From contig CALPLN020000004.1 of assembly GCA_943324415.2 (NCBI GenBank), positions 1 to 29,499 of the forward strand: a DNA stretch of 29,499 nucleotides. The letters run 5' to 3'. The stretch is from Sediminibacterium ginsengisoli (GTDB taxonomy: Bacteria; Bacteroidota; Bacteroidia; Chitinophagales; Chitinophagaceae). Numbering within the stretch: the stretch's first letter is position 1; each line of letters starts with the position of its first letter. This document shows, one piece after another, positions 7,090 through 15,800 of this stretch. Made by a program: the position numbers and the translations under genes. The notes under the pieces are model-generated. The model was not told where the DNA came from, did no database searches, and worked only from the letters and a program-made list of their open reading frames with translations.

Positions 7090-8463
7090 ATGGCCGAAGG
7101 ACACGTAGACGTCAAAAGATACCAGATTATAAGTCTTTTGTACATCGTATTTATTTGCTTCTCTGTAATTAATATCAAGATATCGGTACTAGATTCTAAT
7201 ATCTATACTATTAAGTCTTTGCAATCTCTTGAAAAAGAAGAATTGAAAAAAGTAGCTATAAGTAACAAAATTATTACAGATAATTTACCGATCATTAACA
7301 AAAGCCCAAAAGCAGTAAGCTATTTAAAAATCAGATCTAGATTGACCAAAAGCTATGATGTGGTAAATAGTGTAATCCAGCACGTTGATAGTGAATTTGT
7401 AAAAGAAAAGACAGATATTTTTAAGCAATTCAATAGTAGAAACCTGATTGAGAAGATTTTAAAAAGCGAAAAAGGGGTAGGATTATTGGATAAAGATTTA
7501 TTTGAATTATCAGATTTTATTAAAAAGGCACCATTTAAGTTAGAGTCTTCATTGGATGAGATTATTCCTTTAAAAAGAACTGTTACAACCATCAAAGGCA
7601 AGGAAGAAGATTGGCAGTACTATTTGTTTATGCATAAGCCAACTGCGATTAGCTACATGCAATTAGAGCGTATTAAATTATTGATTACTAAAACGCAGCT
7701 TTTATACCAAGAAGCTGCATTGGCTGAAATTGGTTATTTACCTACTTATTTTTCTCAGTTTAATCCAAAGTTATATGTCCTTAAGGCATCTGTAAAAGAA
7801 TATAAGGAAGAAGACATCATTAAGCCGGGACAAAAAGTAGTGAATATCACTGATGAAGTATATGATGAATTATTCAAGAAAATATTAAATTCTCTACAAA
7901 CAGAAAACATCTTTGTTGGTTTAAATAATACCTTATTGCGAGATTTTGATTTCATGATGGGTACTGATTTTGATGTTGATATTTCTCCTAAGGTCAATCT
8001 GGTGAAAGGGGATAAAAACTATAAAGTTATATTCAATAAAACCGGGGAGTATTTACTTCGTTTTTATGATTTAAGAAGTGCCAATAAGAAAGTACTTTTT
8101 GAGAAGCGTATTATGGTTAATCCAATACCTGATCCAGTAGTGAGAGTTAAAGGAGATAATTTAAGTAGTTATACTATTAGTGTAAAGGATTTACTTTCTT
8201 CTGAAAGATTAGAAGCAAAATTAGAGATTAATAATTTGAACTTTTTCCCTGGCCGTATCAATAGCTTCAAAGTTATTAGAATACACAATGGCAAAGAGGA
8301 AGAGTCAGTTAGTAATTATGGTGAGCTGTTTCAGTCACCAACACAAAAAGTTTTAGGGGCATTAAAAAAGAATGACTTGTTAATTTTCGACAATGTCAAT
8401 ATATCCTTAATTGACGGCTCTACGAGAACTTCAGCGCCTATTATTTATAAAATTATTGATTAA
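7090..8463 (+). CDS. GldM-like inner-membrane/periplasmic motor protein
   Basis: A 457-aa protein, shorter than GldM/PorM (~515 aa). The start MAEGHVDVKRYQIISLLYIV parallels GldM (MAGGK...RQ-type start, then a single TM helix ending with an NM/NI-type motif and a periplasmic helix). Arg10 aligns with the conserved GldM Arg9. After the helix (~12-30), residues ~30-300 resemble the helical first domain and ~300-457 the stacked beta domains. The last segment, KKNDLLIFDNVNISLIDGS followed by TRTSAPIIYKI, matches the GldM C-terminal pattern (GD.I.F..I...DG..R...I..KI). The protein should span the periplasm and contact outer-membrane partners. Its stop overlaps the ATG of the next gene (TAATG), so translation is coupled to the beta-helix/barrel protein, not to gldN. 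Confidence 0.78.
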   Translation: MAEGHVDVKRYQIISLLYIVFICFSVINIKISVLDSNIYTIKSLQSLEKEELKKVAISNKIITDNLPIINKSPKAVSYLKIRSRLTKSYDVVNSVIQHVDSEFVKEKTDIFKQFNSRNLIEKILKSEKGVGLLDKDLFELSDFIKKAPFKLESSLDEIIPLKRTVTTIKGKEEDWQYYLFMHKPTAISYMQLERIKLLITKTQLLYQEAALAEIGYLPTYFSQFNPKLYVLKASVKEYKEEDIIKPGQKVVNITDEVYDELFKKILNSLQTENIFVGLNNTLLRDFDFMMGTDFDVDISPKVNLVKGDKNYKVIFNKTGEYLLRFYDLRSANKKVLFEKRIMVNPIPDPVVRVKGDNLSSYTISVKDLLSSERLEAKLEINNLNFFPGRINSFKVIRIHNGKEEESVSNYGELFQSPTQKVLGALKKNDLLIFDNVNISLIDGSTRTSAPIIYKIID

Positions 8464-10601
8464 TGAAAAGGATTTTTGGGGTTTGTATTTTAGTTTGTTC
8501 GTCATTTTTTGTTGTGAATGCCCAAGATACATTAGCGGGTAATTACGATAAATTAACAATCGCTACAGGTAAGCATGTGATCAAAGATGTCGTTACTGTT
8601 ACTGGCAAATTGGTTATTGAATCTGGTGCCATGATTGAATTCATTGAGCCAGGTGTACTTGTTTGCGAAAGTGGGGTCGACATGGTGGGCCGTAATCTTG
8701 ACATTGTCCTTTCGGGTAAAAGTAAAAAAGAAGGAGTTGGACTTATAATCAAAAATGTGGATGCCAATCCGATAAACATTAGCAATGTTGTTTTCTCAGG
8801 ATTGCAATTGCCTATTTTCTTCGACTTTGGATGGAAGCGTTCAAGTGTGAATATTAGTGATAACCAATTTATAAATAATACTGGAAAGATTTCTGTAATC
8901 CAGGTGTTGAATCCTCCATTCAACTTCAATCAATCTGATGATTTTATTAGTTTCAGAATTTCACATAATTTATTCACAGGTAACAATGCCGCTTTATATT
9001 TTGAAGACTTAAAAAGTGACCATGTAAAATATGAAATCAGCAACAATGCTTTTGTGAACAATGCTGTTTATGGGTTCAAGAATTACAATATTTCTACCAA
9101 TTTAATATATGGTAGAGTAGACCAGCTCTTCTCTAAACATAGTGCTAAACTAACCGGTAATTCATTTGTATCTAATTATCTAATTGATAACTTGAGTGAC
9201 ACCATAGTTCATGTTGCTAATTTTGGAGTATACGGTACAGATAAAACGTTTGATTTGTCCAATAACTACTGGGGTGCAAATTCCAAGGAGGGCATTTTTA
9301 AAGGCATCTACGACCAGACTTTAAACTACAATTCCCCGAAAATAAATATCGAGCCATTTTTAAATGCGCCAGATGCAAAATCTCCTGCACATGTTTTTTC
9401 AATCATGAATGGAGAGACGGATGTAGAAATACCAGATACTGCGATCGTCAAGGAGAGCTATAAATCTTTTAAGTTGTTATCTAATAACAAACTTGATTTT
9501 AACAAACTTACATTAGGTTATAGTTACTTTAAAGATGATAGCACTTTAAAAAGAACGGATACCACTTTAACATTTTCAATCCAAGCTGTAAATGATCTTT
9601 CCAATAAAATCACCATTACAAAGGCGACAAATGCTCCAAAGAAAACTGGATATTACAATTTAGCTGGTATCGTTGATGTGAATGGCAAAACCACACCTGA
9701 GATTAAAGTTGGGTATGCTAATTATTTAAAAGACCTACGACGTAGAAAATTATTGGCTGATTTGATTAAAGAGAAGAAATCAGAAGATAGCTTAAAGACA
9801 CCTCCAAGAGAGATGGATTCTCTTAAGAACATTTTCCAAAAAATAGAAGCGCCACTAAAGAGTAAAATTGAGGTTGGATTGCTAAGTGGGGGTGCGATAT
9901 TCACTGGTACAATTAGTAACAAGAATTTATTAAGTAATGACATCAATTTGTATAATGCATTACAAGTTAATTATACCATTTATTCAAATCTGAGTGCCTC
10001 TTTAACCGTGGCCAGCTTTAAGCTAAGTAACTCTGATTATTTATCTAGCAACAACGAACAGATTGCACGTGGTATGAAATTTAGTACTTCAATGTTGAGT
10101 ATATCGCCATCTGTACAATATGATTTTGTTGACAATAGATTGTATTCAAAAGCTCGAAAAATTAGACCATCCATTGGATTTGGTCTAGACGTAGCTATGT
10201 TTAATCCAACAGGTATTTACAAAGGGAAAGAATTTAATTTACAACCCTTAGGTACTGGTGGACAATTTATTGACAGCGCAGGTAAGCCTTACTCTTTAAT
10301 GGCATTAGGCTATTTCTTACATTTTAAAGTAAAATACCAATTGTCTAGATTTAATAGTGTTGGAATTCATTTTGCATTCCATAAGAGTATGTCCGATTAT
10401 TTAGATGATGTTGGTCCTGATCCTTATCCTAATGCAATAGAATTGTTAGAGAATACCAAGACTGACGCAGCTGCAGCAGTTTATTTTTCAAACCCAACTT
10501 CAAGAACTGTAACCAAAGGTCAATTGCGAAATAGTCCAACTAAACCTTCCGATGGCTGGGTCAATTTCGGTGTTTTCTTTTCTAGAAGATTGTTTAAATA
10601 G
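8463..10601 (+). CDS. Secreted beta-helix plus outer-membrane beta-barrel protein
   Basis: A 712-aa protein with signal peptide ~1-20 (ending VVNAQ). Residues ~25-315 have the irregular repeats of a right-handed parallel beta-helix (ISNNAFVNNAVYGF, LTGNSFVSNY and LSNNYWGANS, the last typical of NosD/pectate-lyase-like folds). A linker region ~320-450 includes a charged stretch, LRRRKLLADLIKEKKSED. From ~460 to the end alternating strands suggest an outer-membrane beta-barrel. The end TKGQLRNSPTKPSDGWVNFG resembles the RGNP..NDWY finish of many Bacteroidota barrel proteins, and the protein ends in Phe-Lys. It overlaps the GldM-like gene by one base, so it is a strong candidate for the outer-membrane partner of this motor. 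A specific family name is not assignable by eye. Confidence 0.6.
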   Translation: MKRIFGVCILVCSSFFVVNAQDTLAGNYDKLTIATGKHVIKDVVTVTGKLVIESGAMIEFIEPGVLVCESGVDMVGRNLDIVLSGKSKKEGVGLIIKNVDANPINISNVVFSGLQLPIFFDFGWKRSSVNISDNQFINNTGKISVIQVLNPPFNFNQSDDFISFRISHNLFTGNNAALYFEDLKSDHVKYEISNNAFVNNAVYGFKNYNISTNLIYGRVDQLFSKHSAKLTGNSFVSNYLIDNLSDTIVHVANFGVYGTDKTFDLSNNYWGANSKEGIFKGIYDQTLNYNSPKINIEPFLNAPDAKSPAHVFSIMNGETDVEIPDTAIVKESYKSFKLLSNNKLDFNKLTLGYSYFKDDSTLKRTDTTLTFSIQAVNDLSNKITITKATNAPKKTGYYNLAGIVDVNGKTTPEIKVGYANYLKDLRRRKLLADLIKEKKSEDSLKTPPREMDSLKNIFQKIEAPLKSKIEVGLLSGGAIFTGTISNKNLLSNDINLYNALQVNYTIYSNLSASLTVASFKLSNSDYLSSNNEQIARGMKFSTSMLSISPSVQYDFVDNRLYSKARKIRPSIGFGLDVAMFNPTGIYKGKEFNLQPLGTGGQFIDSAGKPYSLMALGYFLHFKVKYQLSRFNSVGIHFAFHKSMSDYLDDVGPDPYPNAIELLENTKTDAAAAVYFSNPTSRTVTKGQLRNSPTKPSDGWVNFGVFFSRRLFK

Positions 10602-10613
10602 TAATGTAATAAT

Positions 10614-11072
10614 ATGAAATCGTTTATTTCTTTAAATAAGGTAACCTTGCTTAAATCTATTGGTCTTTTTTTGATCTTAGGCTTTTTAATTTCTTGTACT
10701 AAGGAAGAACTAGCAAGTGATATAGATTTTCAAAGACATTTAGTAGGCGGTACAGGTAGTTTTCAGAATACATTTAAAATTTGGAAATTAGATTCTATAT
10801 CGGTTGATGGTAAAGCCTTTGTATTGACTACAAACCAAAAAAAGTACACAAAGAAATTTTATCATAGTGGGGCATATATTGATAGTGATGGTTTTGCAGG
10901 AACTTGGGAAATTGCCGAGATAAATGCCTTGAGTCACATCACTGCTGGCACATTGCCTACGACTAAGCTGACAAGTAAGTATGAAATAGTAGAAGTCAAC
11001 TCTGCTCAATTGATTTTAAAATTATTGAACACGACTTCTAAATATGAATATTTCTTTATAATCTCTAATTAA
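10614..11072 (+). CDS. Lipoprotein, lipocalin-like
   Basis: A 152-aa protein with a lipoprotein signal peptide: a hydrophobic segment from ~12 followed by lipobox LISC with Cys28. The mature part is small and beta-rich, with KIWKLDSISVDGKAF, FYHSGAYIDSDGFAGTW and KYEIVEVNSAQLILKL. This is the pattern of the lipocalin-like lipoproteins common in Bacteroidota. It starts 12 bp after the beta-barrel gene, so it is probably the last gene of the GldLM-like unit. It may play the outer-membrane lipoprotein role that GldK plays in the canonical complex, though there is no sequence resemblance to GldK. Confidence 0.65.
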   Translation: MKSFISLNKVTLLKSIGLFLILGFLISCTKEELASDIDFQRHLVGGTGSFQNTFKIWKLDSISVDGKAFVLTTNQKKYTKKFYHSGAYIDSDGFAGTWEIAEINALSHITAGTLPTTKLTSKYEIVEVNSAQLILKLLNTTSKYEYFFIISN

Positions 11073-11124
11073 TAGAATTTAGTCGACTTAATGTAATAAT
11101 TTTGTATTGTAAGAGCTTATCTTT

Positions 11125-12198
11125 ATGGAAATCATTAATAAAATATATTTCGCGATATTCGTCTTCTCACTCATCGTGTTGGCGGATTTAATGGTTAAAT
11201 TCAAGCGCCCAATCATTTTAAAGTTTTATCTGTGTTTAATGACGCTATTTTCCGGACTGAAAGCTTTAATTTTTACGATTGATTTGCCATCCAATTATTT
11301 TCTATTCGCAACTTCTTTGTTTAAGGGTTTGATTTCCTTCAGTATTATTAACGTTTTCACCATTTTATATATCCCGAAGTTCCAAAAATGGGTGAATGTT
11401 ATTGGTGTATTTTATGTACTCTATGAAGTTTTATTATTTAATTATATTGTTAGTAACCCAGTATTATTTGATAAACAAGAACATAGAGCATTAATGATGT
11501 TAATGATGACAAAAATTACTTTCCCGCTATATTTAAATATTTATAGAATTTTAATCACATTTGCTTTCTTGGCAGCTATGGTGTACACTACAACTTGGGT
11601 GATTTTCAAACAACAATATCAGAATATTTATTTTGATAAGATTAAAATTTGGTCAAAATTGCTCATATTTTTCACACTAATTACAACAATTGTTTTTGCC
11701 CCTTTGTCATTTTTTAAATTACCAGAATTATTTTCGTATTTATTTTCTATATCTGCTTTTCTTATCATTCTATTTTTTGTTTTTTATAGACCAGCTTTTT
11801 TAAATCGATCTGCCTTGAAAATTTCTTTCGGAGCAAGCTTTAACAGAGATACCGAATACGCCATTAGTGAACTCGAGTTTATCAATGAATTTTACACGAA
11901 ACTATATTTTGTTCAAAACGATGCTTCTTTAGAGAATTTAGCCAAGCTTTTGAATATCAGTAGCAATGATTTATATAAATTCATCTACTATAAATATTCG
12001 ATGACATTCAATGACTTGGTCAATAAAAACAGAGTCGATTATTTCATTGACATCATACATAACCCCAAATACCTCAATTTTACGATTGACGCATTGGCTA
12101 AAGAAGCCGGATTTTCCTCAAGGCAACATTTGTATAAGCCATTTAAGAAATTTCATGGTGGTAATCCCTCCGATATTATGGATGCGATTGCGGTTTAG
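11125..12198 (+). CDS. Membrane AraC-type transcriptional regulator, paralogue 2
   Basis: A 357-aa paralogue of the regulator at 4162, with about seven hydrophobic segments over residues ~1-225 and an AraC-type DNA-binding domain at ~255-355. The C-termini of the two are close to identical in the second HTH and tail (FTIDALAKEAGFSSRQHLYK, then PFKKFHGGNPSD), while the membrane halves differ much more. That pattern suggests similar DNA targets but different signals. It starts 52 bp after the lipoprotein gene and could be the last gene of that unit or independently expressed. A good terminator follows. Confidence 0.85.
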   Translation: MEIINKIYFAIFVFSLIVLADLMVKFKRPIILKFYLCLMTLFSGLKALIFTIDLPSNYFLFATSLFKGLISFSIINVFTILYIPKFQKWVNVIGVFYVLYEVLLFNYIVSNPVLFDKQEHRALMMLMMTKITFPLYLNIYRILITFAFLAAMVYTTTWVIFKQQYQNIYFDKIKIWSKLLIFFTLITTIVFAPLSFFKLPELFSYLFSISAFLIILFFVFYRPAFLNRSALKISFGASFNRDTEYAISELEFINEFYTKLYFVQNDASLENLAKLLNISSNDLYKFIYYKYSMTFNDLVNKNRVDYFIDIIHNPKYLNFTIDALAKEAGFSSRQHLYKPFKKFHGGNPSDIMDAIAV

Positions 12199-12214
12199 TT
12201 TTTACCCCAATAGA

Positions 12215-12257
12215 TTAAGCATATCCGCGCCTTTTCAGGCGCTTGTTTTATGCTTAA
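12215..12257 (+). terminator. Hairpin terminator after membrane AraC paralogue 2
   Basis: The inner stem GCGCCT (12227-12232) and AGGCGC (12237-12242) has a TTTC loop and is followed by TTGTTTT. An outer perfect pair, TTAAGCATA (12215-12223) and TATGCTTAA (12249-12257), extends the structure. It separates the motor and regulator region from the fibre region. Confidence 0.75.
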
Positions 12258-12318
12258 AATGCCTCATATATGTGCTAATTTGAGTATCAAATATGCATTT
12301 ACATAATGTAAAAATCAT

Positions 12319-12378
12319 TGATTATCAATGTTTCACATTCTTATTCACCATTATTTCTTGTGTTTCTGTTACAATTTG
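12319..12378 (+). promoter_or_regulatory. Shared 60-nt regulatory element, copy 2 (fibre-1 unit)
   Basis: Core TGATTATCA (12319-12327), then ATGTTTCACATT, and TTTG at 12375-12378. By hand count about 44 of 60 positions match copy 3 with no gaps. TATTGCAG at 12401-12408 sits 22 nt past the TTTG, where copy 1 has TATTGTAG. The ATG at 12429 is 51 nt past the TTTG, giving a short leader. Apart from the upstream terminator, nothing else is visible in the gap 12199-12428. Confidence 0.75.
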
Positions 12379-12428
12379 AATTTCCTGTTAAATGGTGCAA
12401 TATTGCAGCCTAATTTGAACGATCCATT

Positions 12429-12821
12429 ATGCAACTATTTTACACATTGAGATTCTTTTTAATAAAGAAGTTTGGCAAGAAAGACCAAAGGATTAAAGTA
12501 CTTTTTGACCATCATTTTTTTATCAATAAGTACTATTTACATAAATCAGCTACTGCAGATAACCTTTCTCATATATTGAATATTCCTAATACAGAATTGG
12601 AGCAATTGTCTTATACCCATTATACTATGGGTTTTGAGACCCTAAGAGATATGTATCGTTTCCAACATTTTTGGGATGAATTTACCAATCCACTTAATGC
12701 GGAACTCCCAATACAGTCAATTATCTCGCTTTGTGGATTTTCATCCAACCAAGAGTTTAACCTGCTTTTGGCCGGACACAAAGAGGCAAGTAAAAACATT
12801 CTAAAACGCAGTTTCTCATAA
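12429..12821 (+). CDS. Short AraC-type HTH-like protein, no membrane part
   Basis: A 130-aa protein colinear with the DNA-binding halves of the two membrane AraC regulators. FFINKYYLHKSATADNLSHI aligns with the lead-in and first HTH, SYTHYTMGFETLRDMYRFQ with the linker, and IISLCGFSSNQEFNLLL with the second HTH. The sequence is divergent, and the conserved HGGNPSD tail is replaced by HKEASKNIL. It lacks all membrane segments. It is either a soluble regulator derived from that family, perhaps a competitor or antagonist, or a degenerating paralogue. It directly follows the shared element and precedes the 3572-aa fibre gene by 49 bp, so it probably leads that operon. Confidence 0.65.
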   Translation: MQLFYTLRFFLIKKFGKKDQRIKVLFDHHFFINKYYLHKSATADNLSHILNIPNTELEQLSYTHYTMGFETLRDMYRFQHFWDEFTNPLNAELPIQSIISLCGFSSNQEFNLLLAGHKEASKNILKRSFS

Positions 12822-12870
12822 TTGTCAAGTTTACAATCATATATCATTACAGAATTATAAAGATTTACAT

Positions 12871-15800
12871 ATGTTCAAGCAATTTCATTTAGGTTTATTA
12901 ATTTGTTTTATCGCTTTTAGCAATTTTGCTTCAGCTCAGCTGACACCTGATGGTATCCTATTTCAAGCTGTAGCAAGAGATGCCAATGGCAATGCTGCAG
13001 CCACAAGAAATATCTATGCAAAAGTTGCAATATTAAAAGGAAGTGCTTCGGGTACGGTGGCTTATGCTGAATCCTTTAAAGTTGTTTCTTCAAATGACGG
13101 CATATTTACTTTAGTGATTGGTAAAGGAACAAGAACTGCTGGAGCAACTGGATTACCAGCAATTGATTGGGATGCAGATTATTATTTTGTAAATATCAAA
13201 ATTGCGATTGAGCCGACTATTCCTACACCAGGATGGACTCCTGATGCAGAATATCAAGATATGGGTACCTCTCAGTTATGGAGTGTGCCTTATGCACTTT
13301 TTGCTTCTAGATCTCAAATTGCAGATTCTGCAATGTCTATAAGCACCATTGTTCCAGGATCTAAGGGTGGAACTGGTATCAACAATGACGGTAAAACAAT
13401 TACACTTGCACAGAATTTAAATTTTAAGGGGGTTGGGGATATCAGTATTACAACGACAGGTGCAAGTAATATCAGTTTGCCTTTAACAGGCTTGCTAGCG
13501 AATACGCAATATGTTTCTGATAGATTTGCAACTGATACAGTTTCTTTATCCAATCGCATTAACGCTATAAACCTCTCCGCAACCAATACCACTGCTTTAA
13601 AGTTAAATATTTCTGATACGGCTTCCATGTTGAATCCCTATTTGAGAAAATTAGATACGGCAAGTTTATCTAACCGAATTAATATAAAATTAGATTCTGC
13701 TCAAATTCCTGGTATCATAGCACCTTATTTAGTGGCAATAGCTGGAGTTAAATATGCGGATACTGCAGCAATGTTATTGCCTTATGCTATCAGGTCTAAC
13801 ACGATCAATGCAATCAATACAAAAGTAAATATTGCGGATACTGCCTTGATGTTGAGCAACCGATTCGCAAGGGATACAGCTTCCTTATCTAGTCGTATTG
13901 ATTTTAATGCATTGTCTATCATTGATAGTGCTACTGCATTAAATGTAAGAAAAGTAAATATTGCAGATACAGCAAGTATGTTATTGCCCTATGCGATTCG
14001 TTCAAATACGGAAGCAAGTATTGATGCTGAAAAACTTAGAGCCACATCAGCAGAAGATTTAAAAGTGAATATTGCAGACACAACTGCTATGTTGTCTAGC
14101 TTTTATAATAAAACAGCTGCCGATGCAAGACTAAATCTTAAAAATAATGTAACAGATACAGCAAGTATGTTATTGCCTTATGCAATACGTTCTAACACAG
14201 AAGCGAGTATCAATGCAGAAAAAACAAGAGCGATTGCAGCAGAAAATTTAAGAGTTAAATATACAGATACTGCTTCGATGCTTTCGACTTATGCAATACG
14301 TGCAAATACAGAAGCGAGCATTGATACAAAAGTAAATACTACTGATACAGCCGGGATGCTGTTGCCTTATGCAATACGATCCAATACAGAAGCGAGTATT
14401 GATACAAAAGTAAACATTACTGATACGACTGGAATGCTATTGCCTTATGCCATTCGTTCGAATACTGAAACCAGTATCAATGCAGAAAAAACAAGAGCGA
14501 TTGCCGCAGAAAATTTAAGAGTAAAATATACGGATACCGCTACGATGCTTTCGACTTATGCGATTCGTTCGAATACTGAAACCAGTATCAATGCAGAGAA
14601 AACAAGAGCCATTGCTGCAGAAAACCTTAAAGTGAATATTGCAGATACGGCTGGGATGTTATTGCCTTATGCGATTCGTTCAAATACCGAAGCAAGTATA
14701 GATTTGAAAGTGAATATAGCAGATACTGCTTCTATGTTATCTAGCTATTACAATAAAACGGGTACGGATGCTAGATTAAATCTTAAAACAAATAATTCAG
14801 ATACCTCAGCAATGTTATTGCCTTATGCGATTCGATCGAATACAATTGCAAGTATCAATGCAGAAAAAACAAGAGCCATTGCTGCAGAAAATCTTAAGGT
14901 CAATATTACAGATACCGCTGGAATGTTATTGCCTTATGCAATTCGTTCTAACACAGAAGCAAGTGTAGATTTGAAAGTGAATATAGCAGACACTGCTTCT
15001 ATGTTATCTAGCTATTACAATAAAACGGGTACGGATGCTAGATTAAATCTTAAAACAAATATTACAGATACCTCAGCAATGTTATTGCCTTATGCAATAC
15101 GTTCAAATACAGTGGCTAGTATCAATGCAGAAAAAACAAGAGCCATTGCTGCAGAAAATTTAAAAGTCAATATTTCAGATACTACAGTGATGTTATCGCC
15201 ATATGCAATTCGTTCGAATACCGAAGCGAGTATTGATACAAAAGTAAATATTGCGGATACCGTAGCTATGTTATCGCCTTATGCGATTCGTTCGAATACC
15301 GAAGCGAGCATTGACACCAAAGTCAATATTGCGGATACAGCTGGGATGTTATTGCCTTATGCAATTCGTTCGAATACCGAAGCGAGTATCAATGCAGAAA
15401 AGACCAGAGCGATTGCAGCAGAGAATTTAAGAGTAAAGTATACAGACTCTGCATCCATGTTATTGCCTTATGCAATTCGTTCGAATACCGAAGCGAGTAT
15501 CAATACAAAAGTAAACATCTCGGATACTGTGGCTATGTTATCGCCTTATGCGATTCGTTCGAATACCGAAGCGAGCATAGATACTAAAGTCAATATTACG
15601 GATACTGTTGCGATGTTATCGCCTTATGCAATTCGTTCGAATACCGAAGCGAGTATCAATGCAGAAAAGACCAGAGCAATTGCTGCAGAGAATTTAAGAG
15701 TAAAGTATACAGACTCTGCATCCATGTTATTGCCTTATGCAATACGTTTGAACACCGAAGCGAGTATCAATACAAAAGTAAATATTGCCGATACTGCTTT

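Noticed and set aside
11101..11125. TTTG and TATCTTTA as a promoter for membrane AraC paralogue 2
   Set aside because: The boxes are only 13 nt apart and the start of transcription would fall inside the coding region.
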